DNA of 35,239 nucleotides. Origin: Nitrospirota bacterium. GTDB taxonomy: Bacteria; Nitrospirota; Thermodesulfovibrionia; UBA6902; JAJYJJ01. This document shows, in pieces, positions 15,454 through 23,812 of the stretch. How positions within the stretch are numbered: position 1 is the first letter of the stretch; each line of letters starts with the position of its first letter. The notes under the pieces were generated by a model. The model saw only the letters and a list, made by a program, of their open reading frames with translations, was not told the DNA's origin and made no database searches. The position numbers and the translations under genes were made by a program. The stretch is taken from the NCBI GenBank assembly GCA_021789595.1, contig JAJYJJ010000021.1:1-35239 (forward strand), given 5' to 3'.

Positions 15454-16236
15454 TTACTTACTTTCTTTTTTCATCCTTTGCTCAGGGGTTATCTCGAGTG
15501 TAAAGCCCTGGACTGCCTCTCCGCCATAGCCATCGCTTACTGCTATAGTCACCTGATGCGGTCCTTTATCCTCAGGCCCTGTATCCCATGTAATCACGCC
15601 GCTGTTGCTGTCAATGTTCATGCCCTGAGGCGCAGCCTTCAGTGAATAATGCAGTGTATCGCCATCAGGGTCCTCTGCAAGCACTTTGTAAGAGAATCGC
15701 TTTCCATCGAACCTCAGTGTATTAGGCGATGAGATAATCCTCGGAGCCGAATTGGCTATGGTTACAAATACGGTTATCGGGCTGCTATATCTGCTTCCCT
15801 CAAACGGCGTTACATTTAGCGTTATCTTATCTCCCCGCTTAAACTTCACCCCTGAGAGCGTATCAGAGGTCTCGGGCAGTTCCTCGCCGTTTTTACTCCA
15901 CTTATACGCAATGTTTTCCTTACTTCCATTAGCAGTGATTACATTTGCTTTTATTGTATCGCTTGCCTTTGGCTCAGGCGGAGAGAGCTTTACAGAAAGG
16001 ATTATGGGCAATGCAGGTGGTGCAGGTGAAGTGGCTGCCCCTTTAACAACAGAAGGCATCTCTTGTTTAGCCGGTGCTCCTGGAGATGCAGTAGGAGATG
16101 GTGATTCCTGGAGGGCCTTTGGCCTTGCCTCCTTTTCCTTCGGGCTGCAGCCGATGGACAGCAATAGTGGTAAGCAGAGAAGGATAGCACATGTGCAGGC
16201 ATTCTTGGTCTTAAATATATTCTGCCTTAAGCTCAC
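15454..16236 (-). CDS. Lipoprotein with C-terminal cadherin/Ig-like domain, last gene of pilin operon
   Basis: A 260-residue protein. An N-terminal hydrophobic run (AILLCLPLLLSIGC) ends at a lipobox-like SIGC with Cys30 as the lipid site. A Pro/Ala/Ser-rich linker fills about 35-78. An Ig-like strand domain (about 80-160, with YKWSKNGEEL) follows, and then a domain matching putative-Ig/cadherin-like repeats, with EDPDGDTLHYSL and SGVITWDTGPEDKG (165-250). The GTG start overlaps the pilX stop by one base (TAGTG at 16234-16238). That coupling puts it in the minor-pilin operon, where it may be a surface or periplasmic partner. Function unknown. Confidence 0.8.
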   Translation of the reverse strand: MSLRQNIFKTKNACTCAILLCLPLLLSIGCSPKEKEARPKALQESPSPTASPGAPAKQEMPSVVKGAATSPAPPALPIILSVKLSPPEPKASDTIKANVITANGSKENIAYKWSKNGEELPETSDTLSGVKFKRGDKITLNVTPFEGSRYSSPITVFVTIANSAPRIISSPNTLRFDGKRFSYKVLAEDPDGDTLHYSLKAAPQGMNIDSNSGVITWDTGPEDKGPHQVTIAVSDGYGGEAVQGFTLEITPEQRMKKESK

Positions 16237-16850
16237 TAAATCGCTCCTCTCATCAGGGATTCCACCTGTGTAAAGGCATTGGTCTTTGAATCCCTCGCAT
16301 ATGCCGTTATTCGGAAAAATTTCTGGTATGTTGCCAGTGCACCGCCTCCGCCTGCCCCGGAAAGCTTCTGGGGAGGAAACTCAAGACCCCCTCCGCTGCC
16401 AGGTATAGGAAGGAAGTTAGATACAGGGTCAACACAGATATAGATGGTGTAGTTTCCCTGTGCATCTACCACCCTTATATCGGCATTTGTATCTGTAGGT
16501 GAACAGCCGCCTGGGGCAGTGCCAGTGGCAATCTTAGTAGCAAATGCATTACTATCTCGTACTCCTGAACTTGCAGGGGGAGTCGCTTGACCGGTGGATA
16601 TATAATTAGTAAGGGCATTTTCCACAATGCCCAGGGCATAGTCAACACCTCCGTTTGCTGCATCCCTCGTGGATGAGAAGCTCCTGTTGAGCTTGCCAGT
16701 ATTCTGGGACTCAGTGATTATGTAATAGATACTCGCAACAATAAGCAGTACGGCAATGGATATGAATATTGCGAGGATAAGGGCTATGCCTCTTTCATCC
16801 CTTAATACCCAAGGCTTTTTAATGCAATCTTTTCGTCTACTATTGTCCAT
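16236..16850 (-). CDS. pilX: Minor pilin PilX-like protein
   Basis: A 204-residue protein with a short basic leader, RDERG at 17-21, and a hydrophobic helix (IALILAIFISIAVLLIVASI, 22-41), as in PilX N-terminal domains, which lack the Glu5 of major pilins. The rest is Gly/Ala/Ser rich, with two cysteines (in GGCSP and YICVD) that could pair. The start overlaps the end of pilW by 49 bases; it is supported by AAGGAG six bases upstream of the ATG, and no later in-frame start precedes the helix. It probably joins the initiation complex of minor pilins at the pilus tip with PilV, PilW and PilY1. Confidence 0.8.
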   Translation of the reverse strand: MDNSRRKDCIKKPWVLRDERGIALILAIFISIAVLLIVASIYYIITESQNTGKLNRSFSSTRDAANGGVDYALGIVENALTNYISTGQATPPASSGVRDSNAFATKIATGTAPGGCSPTDTNADIRVVDAQGNYTIYICVDPVSNFLPIPGSGGGLEFPPQKLSGAGGGGALATYQKFFRITAYARDSKTNAFTQVESLMRGAI

Positions 16851-17776
16851 CTGTAACTCCTTTGAGCAGTATTCAATGACACTGCAACTGCATTAGCTCC
16901 TAAATCAGGGAAAAGGGTAAGAGCAGCAGGGGCAGTATATGTATTGTCCCTTGTCCCCTTCTGGACCACCATCCCTATCCTCACCATCCTCAGGAGGCTA
17001 AAGTCAGAAGGCGGAGCAGTATCCCATAATATGGTGTTCTTAGTTCCATCCCATATGCCGTATCTCACCTCAAATGCTAAAACACAACTCGTGATGGGCT
17101 GGGGACTACCATTGTTTTTCAGGAAACCTGTCGTCTCTGTATCATAAGTAGCCCTTTCAAGGTTCTGCGTCCCTGTCGCACAATCCTGCGGCGCTGTGCC
17201 GCCGAGGTAATACCTTGTTATGTAATAATAGGGAGGATTTGAGCTATTCCCACTTTTCACCTTATACACAATGTCATTTATGGGCATTGGCGTGGCATCA
17301 TATGCCACTGGCCCTTTTTGGAGATTTTTATTTGAGTCAAGGACCACAATTTTAACAGTTCCATCAGCAGGAATATTGCCCATTGTCCAATTGACTACAT
17401 TTCCATTAGCATCTGTTGTTGCCCATGCACCTGACCACATCTGGTCGCCTGCGTAATCGCTCCTGATGGTTATGGTATTTGTTGATGCAACAAGACCGTT
17501 TGCCGGGTCTCTGTCGTCAACAACAGGCGTTGCCGCATTCTCCTGTATGTTCATATCGAGGCCAAAGCCTGCTGATTCTATCTCCTTTATCATAACAGGC
17601 AGGCTTGTCTGGGTTATCATCTCCTGTCTTGCAGACTGACCCTGTATGGCGCTTGATTTGATAAAGGTTACATACGCAGAATAGACAATGGCCATCACAA
17701 TACTTGTGATACCGATTGCAACAAGAAGCTCTATCAATGTAAATCCTCTTTCTTTGGACTTCTGCCCTATTTTCAT
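16802..17776 (-). CDS. pilW: Minor pilin PilW-like prepilin
   Basis: A 324-residue protein with a class III signal: KSKERG11-FTLIELLVAIGITSIVMAI, where prepilin peptidase should cut after Gly11 and Glu16 is the conserved Glu5 of the mature pilin. The long C-terminal domain includes SLPVMIKEIESAGFGLDMNI, typical of PilW-family minor pilins, and a YITRYYLGG strand. Its ATG shares four bases with the pilV stop (ATGA). A role in priming type IV pilus assembly is expected. Confidence 0.88.
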   Translation of the reverse strand: MKIGQKSKERGFTLIELLVAIGITSIVMAIVYSAYVTFIKSSAIQGQSARQEMITQTSLPVMIKEIESAGFGLDMNIQENAATPVVDDRDPANGLVASTNTITIRSDYAGDQMWSGAWATTDANGNVVNWTMGNIPADGTVKIVVLDSNKNLQKGPVAYDATPMPINDIVYKVKSGNSSNPPYYYITRYYLGGTAPQDCATGTQNLERATYDTETTGFLKNNGSPQPITSCVLAFEVRYGIWDGTKNTILWDTAPPSDFSLLRMVRIGMVVQKGTRDNTYTAPAALTLFPDLGANAVAVSLNTAQRSYRWTIVDEKIALKSLGY

Positions 17777-18447
17777 GATCTCCTCTTCATAAATGTAAGG
17801 TTAACCTGGTGATAAGCAGGGGAGAACCAGTAAACCACAACGCCAACAAACTTCGCATAATCAGTCCCTGTGCTGCTGCAGTCGCCACCAAGACAGCCTA
17901 TTGACCACACCTTATAGAAAGTTATGTTATTTACTCTCTCTATCGGGTTTATAATCTTATATTCACAGCCAGCCGAACCACAAATATTGGTTTTATTAAA
18001 TATAGCTGTAGCCGGGTGGTCGATAGAGTTATTGTTTATATCCCCTGCTGCATCTAACCTGCCGGTACCGCCTTTGTCAAAGAGTTTATATGTCCCATTA
18101 TTATTCGGATCCAGAAAATCAGGGATGCCGTCTCCATCAACATCATTTGCGGCGCCTACAAGAACGCTTACATTGTTATTGTTATCAATATAGGCGTTCA
18201 ACCACAAAGCGTTCTGCTTTGACAAAAGGTCATTGTCATAATTAAGGCCCTTTAGTGTATCTGAAACGCTCCGTGCCATCTGTATGGCAGTATTCCTTGC
18301 CTGGACATCTGTGGATGTCTTTATCCATGTTGCCATCGCAGGTATAAGCCCCAGCAGTGCCACATTCAGTATGAGTATAGCCACAAGCACCTCTATAAGC
18401 GAAATGCCTTTTGAATCCTTAATCCCTATGCCATAATCCTTATTCAC
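17773..18447 (-). CDS. pilV: Minor pilin PilV-like prepilin with calcium-loop-like motif
   Basis: A 224-residue protein with a class III prepilin signal, KDSKG14-ISLIEVLVAILILNVALLG (Glu19 is the mature Glu5). Residues 101-113 read NDVDGDGIPDFLD, a DxDxDGxxD loop of the type that binds Ca2+ in thrombospondin type 3 and dockerin repeats. A second Asp/Asn-rich run follows to about 140. Four cysteines at 156-190 could form two disulfides. Translation begins at GTG 18447, which overlaps the fimT stop (GTGA). Confidence 0.87.
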   Translation of the reverse strand: MNKDYGIGIKDSKGISLIEVLVAILILNVALLGLIPAMATWIKTSTDVQARNTAIQMARSVSDTLKGLNYDNDLLSKQNALWLNAYIDNNNNVSVLVGAANDVDGDGIPDFLDPNNNGTYKLFDKGGTGRLDAAGDINNNSIDHPATAIFNKTNICGSAGCEYKIINPIERVNNITFYKVWSIGCLGGDCSSTGTDYAKFVGVVVYWFSPAYHQVNLTFMKRRS

Positions 18448-18992
18448 GGAATAGTCACGCTTACCCTGCCGTCATTACTGACAACTACTGATTTTTTATC
18501 ACCATCGGTATCTGTAAACTGTATGGTCTGCCCTCCAACAAGCCATTTAGAGCTCTTTGCCATGCCCTTTTTGTCAAAGATTATTGCAGGGATATTGCCT
18601 GATGTTATAGTCACACCTCCCGGCAGATTTGTAGTTTGTAGGTTAAACCTCTCTGTACCAGCATCAAATTGAAAATCTCCATTCTTATCGCAGAACTCAA
18701 AGATATTATAACTGGCGGTATTATCTGACATCAAACCATAAAGGATATTCCGTCCTGTCCCTGATGTGCCATCAGAACATGTAACAGTAAGGTTCGGGTC
18801 GCTGAGCTGGCCTCTTGTGATTGACCATGCCCTTGCCCTCTCTATATCTGCCACAAGCACATTAACCGCCTCGTTAAGCCGCTCCTTAGCCATGTATCTG
18901 GTAATGCCGAATATCCCTATCGCCATAATAACCGCCATTATCCCCACAACAACCATGAGTTCAATAAGTGTAAAGCCTTTCTCATTGCTCAT
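18444..18992 (-). CDS. fimT: FimT/GspH-type minor pseudopilin
   Basis: A 182-residue protein with MSNEKG6-FTLIELMVVVGIMAV (Glu11 is the mature Glu5), the classic type IV prepilin N terminus. LVADIERARAWSITRG is typical of the FimT/GspH family. The start is ATG 18992, one base after the pilY1 stop, in preference to TTG 19004. Residues near 110 read CDKNGDFQFDAG, another loop with calcium-ligand spacing. It belongs to the minor-pilin set that caps or primes the pilus; FimT proteins can also bind DNA in competent bacteria. Confidence 0.85.
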   Translation of the reverse strand: MSNEKGFTLIELMVVVGIMAVIMAIGIFGITRYMAKERLNEAVNVLVADIERARAWSITRGQLSDPNLTVTCSDGTSGTGRNILYGLMSDNTASYNIFEFCDKNGDFQFDAGTERFNLQTTNLPGGVTITSGNIPAIIFDKKGMAKSSKWLVGGQTIQFTDTDGDKKSVVVSNDGRVSVTIP

Positions 18993-18993
18993 G

Positions 18994-21900
18994 TCATCTC
19001 TCAAGCCAGTGGATGATGATGTTCAATGTTTTTCCACCGCCAAGTGTCTGCTTCACTATACCCCCTGTTGAGTTGGACAGGAAGGCAGCATATGAGGTTG
19101 CAGACGCCGGCAGCACTGCAAATGCCTCTCCCATAGGCGGCACACCTATACCCATTGAAATCTGACCTGCTATACCTACCGTCCCCCCTTGTGTTATGGT
19201 CCCGCTGGTGCCTAAAGTAGAGAGGAATACAGGGCTCTTATACGGCGTGCCTGTAAGGTAGTATAACCCATAGAGATTGCTATTGCCTCCAAATGAGCAG
19301 GAGTCTGTTGATGGGAGAAATGTTACAAAATCAGTAATACCCCTTGCAATAAAGGGTGAGGAAAGATCCCTCTCACCTGCTGCGGTACCTGTACAGCCGC
19401 TATAGGTCTCAAGGTTTACCATCCAGCCATTGTAAACAGGACTTGGATTTGTGCTAATATAGGTTGCAAGGCCCTTAAGGGTCCCGCCTCCATCAGCCGG
19501 GGTAGTACCGTCACATTTATATACGGTCTCGCCTGTTGTAGTCTTTACAATAAGGTCACCGCCAGGGCCTCCATCAGCAGTGTCGCAGGAATATCCAGTG
19601 CCTTTTAACACAGGTGCACCAACATCCACACCATTACACATGCATGTAACATCCTTTACTGCTGCCTTCACAATCATGCCTGAGGAGTCGTAGAAGCTGC
19701 TATATGTTGTATTACAGCTTCCATTCCAGCATGTCTCCTTAATCCCATAAAGCCTCTCAACAGAGAGGTCAGATGCATCAGCCTGATTGAGGTATCTGCC
19801 TGTGCCTGTATAAAGCCACATGTTGTTGTTTTCATCTATTGCAACCTCTGGCGCAGAGTAGAAAGGAAGCCCGGGGGCGATAACCTGCGATACCTGAGAT
19901 GATGTGGAGCTTGCAATAGATATATACGAACCCGAACTGTTGCGGAAGGTCATCCTGTAGAGTGCACCTGTGCTGCCATTATATCCATATGTCCCAAAAT
20001 ATATGGCATCTACACTATAGTCCTTGTCCACATCAACAGCAATGATGTCACCGATTGCCTGGTTAGGTGCAGATAGTGTAATCTGTTTATCAATGCTGCC
20101 TGTCCTCAGGTTTATGAAATATAATGACGGATTTGCAGCAAAGGATGCCGCAGCACTTCCATACGGCTCCAACGGCCCTGAGCCTACCACCACATACCAA
20201 TCACCCTCATAGCTGGTAAATTTTTTGTTTGAATACTCATCTGAGGGGCCAAACCTTATTACCGTGGGATAGGATGTAGTAAGTGTATTATCAGGAAGTG
20301 TTTTCTCCCAGAGTAAAGTAGGATTTGTGGGGTCTGTTATATCCAGTGCAAAGATAGAGGAGCTGTATGTTGTGCCATTTACTGTCAACTTTTCTCCGCC
20401 AAACCCCATGGAGCCTATCAGGATGGTCCTCCAGCTATCTTTCGTCTTTGGCGTAGTCATAGTGTCAGTTTTGGGGTTTCCTATGCTCGCATCAACTATA
20501 TACGACCTCTGGTCAACATAATAGATGTGGCAGTATCCCTGCTGTGCATACCAGTAGAGATATGGGATTGCATTTCTTGGTATGAATGCCCACAGCTCAT
20601 CGCCGAGGTATTCAGGTGGTGTGGCTGAAGCATATGGAGAAGTTAATTTTGCCTTGTATGATGGATTATTCGGGTCATTCACATCCGACAGCGTCCCAAA
20701 GTTAAAGGCATGGAGCAGCCCATCGTTAGCGCCGGTAAATATGACAGACTTGCGGCTCGCTATATTCTGTGACATAAAGTTTGCATATGTAGTGTCGCCA
20801 TATGTAAGCTGGTATACATCAGCGCCTGTATTGCTGACAACCCTCGGGGTTGAATGCACTGTATCTCCAAGCTTCCATGTATTCGTAGAGCCATAGGGTG
20901 TCCTGTTTCTCAACCCTGAGGCATCAGTCCCCCTTATATAATTGATTATTGTGTCAGCCGTAGCCATATTCGAAAGGTTCCAGTATTTATTGATGTCTGC
21001 ATCGCTGCTTGTATTAAAATCCGTAAATATGCTGGTCGTATTATTATAGTAGTATATCTTCCTGGTGCTCGGAACCCGATTCCATAATCTATTGCCTGCC
21101 TCCCATACATTATTGTCTGCCGGATCATGTATGGGTGTTACCTGGTCGTTACTCTCGTATGTGGTTGAGGTGCAGCTATCAGGTATGCCATCGCCATTAC
21201 TGTCAGTGTATTGATATGCCTTTAATGCCTGGCTTGTAGTATCAAAGCTGAAAGACAGGATATTATCGCCTTTCATGTCGAGGATTCCAAATGAGCCCGT
21301 ACCATTATCTTCCCTTATGTTCAGCTTTGAATCCACCCAGAGGTTCCTGAGATAACCGCGCCAGTAGAGTTTCCTGTCCTTCTCTATATCCTCAGGCAGG
21401 AAGTATGCCTGTAATATCGTGGATGATGTCCTTGTCTGTGTAGAAAGCGTTGAAACACCCGTGCCCGACGATGCCCTCCTGAGTATATCCATTATAGCAT
21501 CGAGGATGGCCTGCTTGATCTGCGTAGCATCCGATGCCTTATAAAAGGTATCAGGCACACCGTTGCCATCTGCATCCCAGTCAGGAGAGGATGCTGGTAA
21601 TGCTGTACATGCACTGCCTTTGCCGGCTCCGCAGTCATCCATCTGACAGGTACCCTGCGGATAACCGCTTAGACTGTCAGGCCAGGTTTTTGCTCCATTA
21701 TCAAAGGAGCCGTACATGGCAATATTCTCCAGGGACTGCTGGCCTGTGCCGCCTAAGAAAAGCCCTATACCATAGACAGCATTCACACTGGTTTTTCTAT
21801 TTGCTGGAGCATTTGTAAAGCCCATATGCATCTTATAGGCAGGAACAACCGGGTCAGCGGAATTCGTCACTGGGTCGATGCTGCATGATGGAGCTGATGC

Positions 21901-22986
21901 TGGAGGTCCACCTCCGGAATTCCACTGCCCGTCTGTCATCAGGATCACGAAGTTCTTTGCGCAGGGGACAAACTTGCAGTTTGTCCCGCCCTGCTTACAG
22001 ACATACATGGGGTTTCTCCAGTAATCCCCTGTGCCTTGTTGAGGGGTAAACCCTCCGTATTGGGGATTGTTCTGTGAAAGATAATTAAGGGCATCCCACA
22101 TGGCAGGGGCTGTAGGCGTATCACCAGTAGGGGCTGTAGAATTTATGGCAGTTATAAGGTTTATATAAGGGAATTGGTCATTGGTTGAATTGGCAGATGT
22201 AAAATCACCTACATAAACCTTATTAGACAGCACAGTATCAGTACTAAAAAACATCGCACCCATTCTCGGTTTTGTGGTGAGGTTCTCAAACTTAAAGGTA
22301 AGGCCTGCATTAACCCTGCTCCAGGGGACTGTAACCTGGTCTCCGCCATTGGTTAAAAGGGTGCAGCCTCCTATCGTATCATTACAGACAGAACCAACCT
22401 TTGTGGAATTGCCTGGCTGGTTCCACAGTTCAGGATCACAATAGTTTCCATTAAAGGTATGGCTGCCTGTGCATGAGGCAGGGTTACCGCCTGTTACAGC
22501 CCAGCGGACGAGGTCTATCCTTTCCATAAGGGTATAATTAAGTTTATTCCCAGAGCATGTGCCGCTTATGGTATATCCCCACCATGAATTCCATGTGGGA
22601 CCTGTACATGATTCAGGGTCGGTGGTCTCTGTCCATATCCCGCTCACCTGCTTATAAACCTTCGTTGGGTCAAAATATCCTTCATAGGTGGTTGTTGAGC
22701 TATATGCCGGGTTTCCTGTACTATAATTATAATATGCAGCCCAGCTCATACTACCGCTCACATCATTCACAAAAAGCACATTTGGCGGCACTGCAGCACC
22801 AATGAACGGCGGCGTAGCACAATATCCACCTGCACTTACATCGCTCAGTCCATTAATAGTGTCAATGCTTGTGCCTGAAAGCTGTGTCTCAGACGGCTTT
22901 ATTGACAGAAGCAGGAGCAGCGTAATACCGATAGTTATTATTACAAGCCTTCTCATACAATATAAAACGGCAAGATGTTTTCTCAT
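18994..22986 (-). CDS. pilY1: PilY1-like type IV pilus tip adhesin/assembly protein
   Basis: A 1330-residue exported protein. The N terminus has a signal-like hydrophobic run (RRLVIITIGITLLLLLSI, 12-29). Next come a von Willebrand A-like part with NVLFVNDVSGSM and the MIDAS residues D75-x-S77-x-S79, and FVILMTDGQWN further on. The C-terminal half is the PilY1 beta-propeller with SVIFTGANDGLLHAFN and ALDITDPTNPTLLWEKTL. Calcium-loop-like motifs are DADGNGVPD, DSNGDGIPD and, inside the propeller, VDVDKDYSVD. In Pseudomonas PilY1 sits at the pilus tip, binds Ca2+ and acts in adhesion and surface sensing. Many cysteines suggest disulfide bonding. It is unusual that pilY1 precedes the minor pilins here. 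Its ATG overlaps the upstream stop (ATGA). Confidence 0.92.
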   Translation of the reverse strand: MRKHLAVLYCMRRLVIITIGITLLLLLSIKPSETQLSGTSIDTINGLSDVSAGGYCATPPFIGAAVPPNVLFVNDVSGSMSWAAYYNYSTGNPAYSSTTTYEGYFDPTKVYKQVSGIWTETTDPESCTGPTWNSWWGYTISGTCSGNKLNYTLMERIDLVRWAVTGGNPASCTGSHTFNGNYCDPELWNQPGNSTKVGSVCNDTIGGCTLLTNGGDQVTVPWSRVNAGLTFKFENLTTKPRMGAMFFSTDTVLSNKVYVGDFTSANSTNDQFPYINLITAINSTAPTGDTPTAPAMWDALNYLSQNNPQYGGFTPQQGTGDYWRNPMYVCKQGGTNCKFVPCAKNFVILMTDGQWNSGGGPPASAPSCSIDPVTNSADPVVPAYKMHMGFTNAPANRKTSVNAVYGIGLFLGGTGQQSLENIAMYGSFDNGAKTWPDSLSGYPQGTCQMDDCGAGKGSACTALPASSPDWDADGNGVPDTFYKASDATQIKQAILDAIMDILRRASSGTGVSTLSTQTRTSSTILQAYFLPEDIEKDRKLYWRGYLRNLWVDSKLNIREDNGTGSFGILDMKGDNILSFSFDTTSQALKAYQYTDSNGDGIPDSCTSTTYESNDQVTPIHDPADNNVWEAGNRLWNRVPSTRKIYYYNNTTSIFTDFNTSSDADINKYWNLSNMATADTIINYIRGTDASGLRNRTPYGSTNTWKLGDTVHSTPRVVSNTGADVYQLTYGDTTYANFMSQNIASRKSVIFTGANDGLLHAFNFGTLSDVNDPNNPSYKAKLTSPYASATPPEYLGDELWAFIPRNAIPYLYWYAQQGYCHIYYVDQRSYIVDASIGNPKTDTMTTPKTKDSWRTILIGSMGFGGEKLTVNGTTYSSSIFALDITDPTNPTLLWEKTLPDNTLTTSYPTVIRFGPSDEYSNKKFTSYEGDWYVVVGSGPLEPYGSAAASFAANPSLYFINLRTGSIDKQITLSAPNQAIGDIIAVDVDKDYSVDAIYFGTYGYNGSTGALYRMTFRNSSGSYISIASSTSSQVSQVIAPGLPFYSAPEVAIDENNNMWLYTGTGRYLNQADASDLSVERLYGIKETCWNGSCNTTYSSFYDSSGMIVKAAVKDVTCMCNGVDVGAPVLKGTGYSCDTADGGPGGDLIVKTTTGETVYKCDGTTPADGGGTLKGLATYISTNPSPVYNGWMVNLETYSGCTGTAAGERDLSSPFIARGITDFVTFLPSTDSCSFGGNSNLYGLYYLTGTPYKSPVFLSTLGTSGTITQGGTVGIAGQISMGIGVPPMGEAFAVLPASATSYAAFLSNSTGGIVKQTLGGGKTLNIIIHWLER

Positions 22987-23288
22987 CGCCCTTCACCCCT
23001 CGGTAATACGATTTTATATATCGTATCTCCTTTACAGGTTGAGCTGTCTATGGGAAAAGAGATATGTTTACCTATGAGGCTGGTATCTGAGATAGAAAGG
23101 TCGTCAACCCTGAACTTTTTGATGCCCGGACAGCTTGCAGACTTTACATCAACGGTTATTATTCCTGATTTATAATCTACAGCCTTAACAACCCCTGATA
23201 ATATGAGTCTATCTATCGCTTGGGCAGAATGGATGTTCAGCAGAACAAGCAGCGTAATGCCTGTAATTATTGTTATGAACCTCCTCAT
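22983..23288 (-). CDS. Small secreted protein upstream of pilY1 (possible PilY2-like)
   Basis: About 101 residues with a signal peptide (RRFITIITGITLLVLLNIHSAQA, cut likely after AQA). It has a small beta-rich mature part: LSGVVKAVDYKSGIITVDV, FRVDDLSISD and HISFPIDSSTCKGD, with two cysteines that may pair. The layout resembles an OB-like fold. I chose ATG 23288 because GGAGG lies just upstream, over the alternative ATG at 23300. The signal peptide closely resembles that of PilY1 (RRLVIITIGITLLLLLSI). As first gene of the operon, in a place where Pseudomonas has PilY2-type partners at the other end, it may assist PilY1. That is inference. Confidence 0.7.
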   Translation of the reverse strand: MRRFITIITGITLLVLLNIHSAQAIDRLILSGVVKAVDYKSGIITVDVKSASCPGIKKFRVDDLSISDTSLIGKHISFPIDSSTCKGDTIYKIVLPRGEGR

Positions 23289-23308
23289 ATACACCTCCAT
23301 AATATAGC

Positions 23309-23314
23309 ATTATA
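23309..23314 (-). promoter_or_regulatory. Candidate -10 box for the pilY1/minor-pilin operon
   Basis: On the - strand this reads TATAAT. A transcript starting about seven bases further on would have a leader of roughly 14 bases containing the GGAGG ribosome binding site of the first gene. No convincing -35 box or sigma-54 motif was found upstream. Confidence 0.4.
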
Positions 23315-23486
23315 GCAATTTCGACAATACAAAATTTTAAGGAAGCAAAAATAATGCCTGTTTTAAACCCCTATTCTGAGAGCCCTGGAAAAGCCCTGTT
23401 TTGTCGCCCTGGAGTCGTTTCATGGCCTCATAACCATTTGATTTTATTAGATACTGAAACAGTTCAGCATGACACCTTGCACTGGT

Positions 23487-23663
23487 TTAGCACCTTTTCA
23501 GGACTCTCAGATTATAAATGATGCTATGTAACGGATTACATAGTTTGTGTAATCTGGCTGCATTGGCAATAAACCTGCTCCTTTTTTTCTTGCCGACCAA
23601 ACGGTCAATCTCTCTTATAATATCCTTTTCGATAACAACATGCGCTCTTGTTTTAACATTCAT
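23487..23663 (-). pseudogene. Truncated ribbon-helix-helix antitoxin gene (58 codons)
   Basis: Reading from the ATG at 23663 with AAGGA about nine bases upstream, the product begins VKTRAHVVIEKDIIREIDRL followed by VGKKKRSRFIANAAR. This is the start of the widespread RHH antitoxin family (strand, then two helices). After residue 37 the similarity stops and the frame ends with LHKLCNPLHSIIYNL and a few more residues, unlike the Glu/Arg-rich helix expected. No toxin gene follows. A perfect hairpin (CTATGTAA/TTACATAG at 23524-23543) lies at the breakpoint. I read it as a decayed or truncated antitoxin; a short functional repressor is possible. Confidence 0.6.
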
Positions 23664-23730
23664 TATTGTTTTCCTTGTTAACTATTAAATCCCATTAAAA
23701 GTTAACCGCATTGTCTATTAATGTGTCAAG

Positions 23731-23779
23731 CAGGGTGCGCAACAAATTTATTGGTATGCAATACATATATACCACCCTG
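23731..23779. other. Inverted repeat between fabF and the antitoxin remnant
   Basis: CAGGGTG (23731-23737) and CACCCTG (23773-23779) are perfect inverted arms, with a weaker inner pair GGTAT/ATACC. It lies 34 bases beyond the fabF stop and could end the fabF transcript, though no T-run follows on either strand. The remaining bases of 23315-23812 outside the short antitoxin gene show nothing else I can support. Confidence 0.3.
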
Positions 23780-23812
23780 AGACCTGTAACAAGCTATAGG
23801 GAATTATCGAGT

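Noticed and set aside
23301-23812. CRISPR array or RNA gene in the long intergenic region
   Set aside because: There are no regularly spaced repeats and no recognisable RNA fold; only a short antitoxin-like frame and two hairpins are present.
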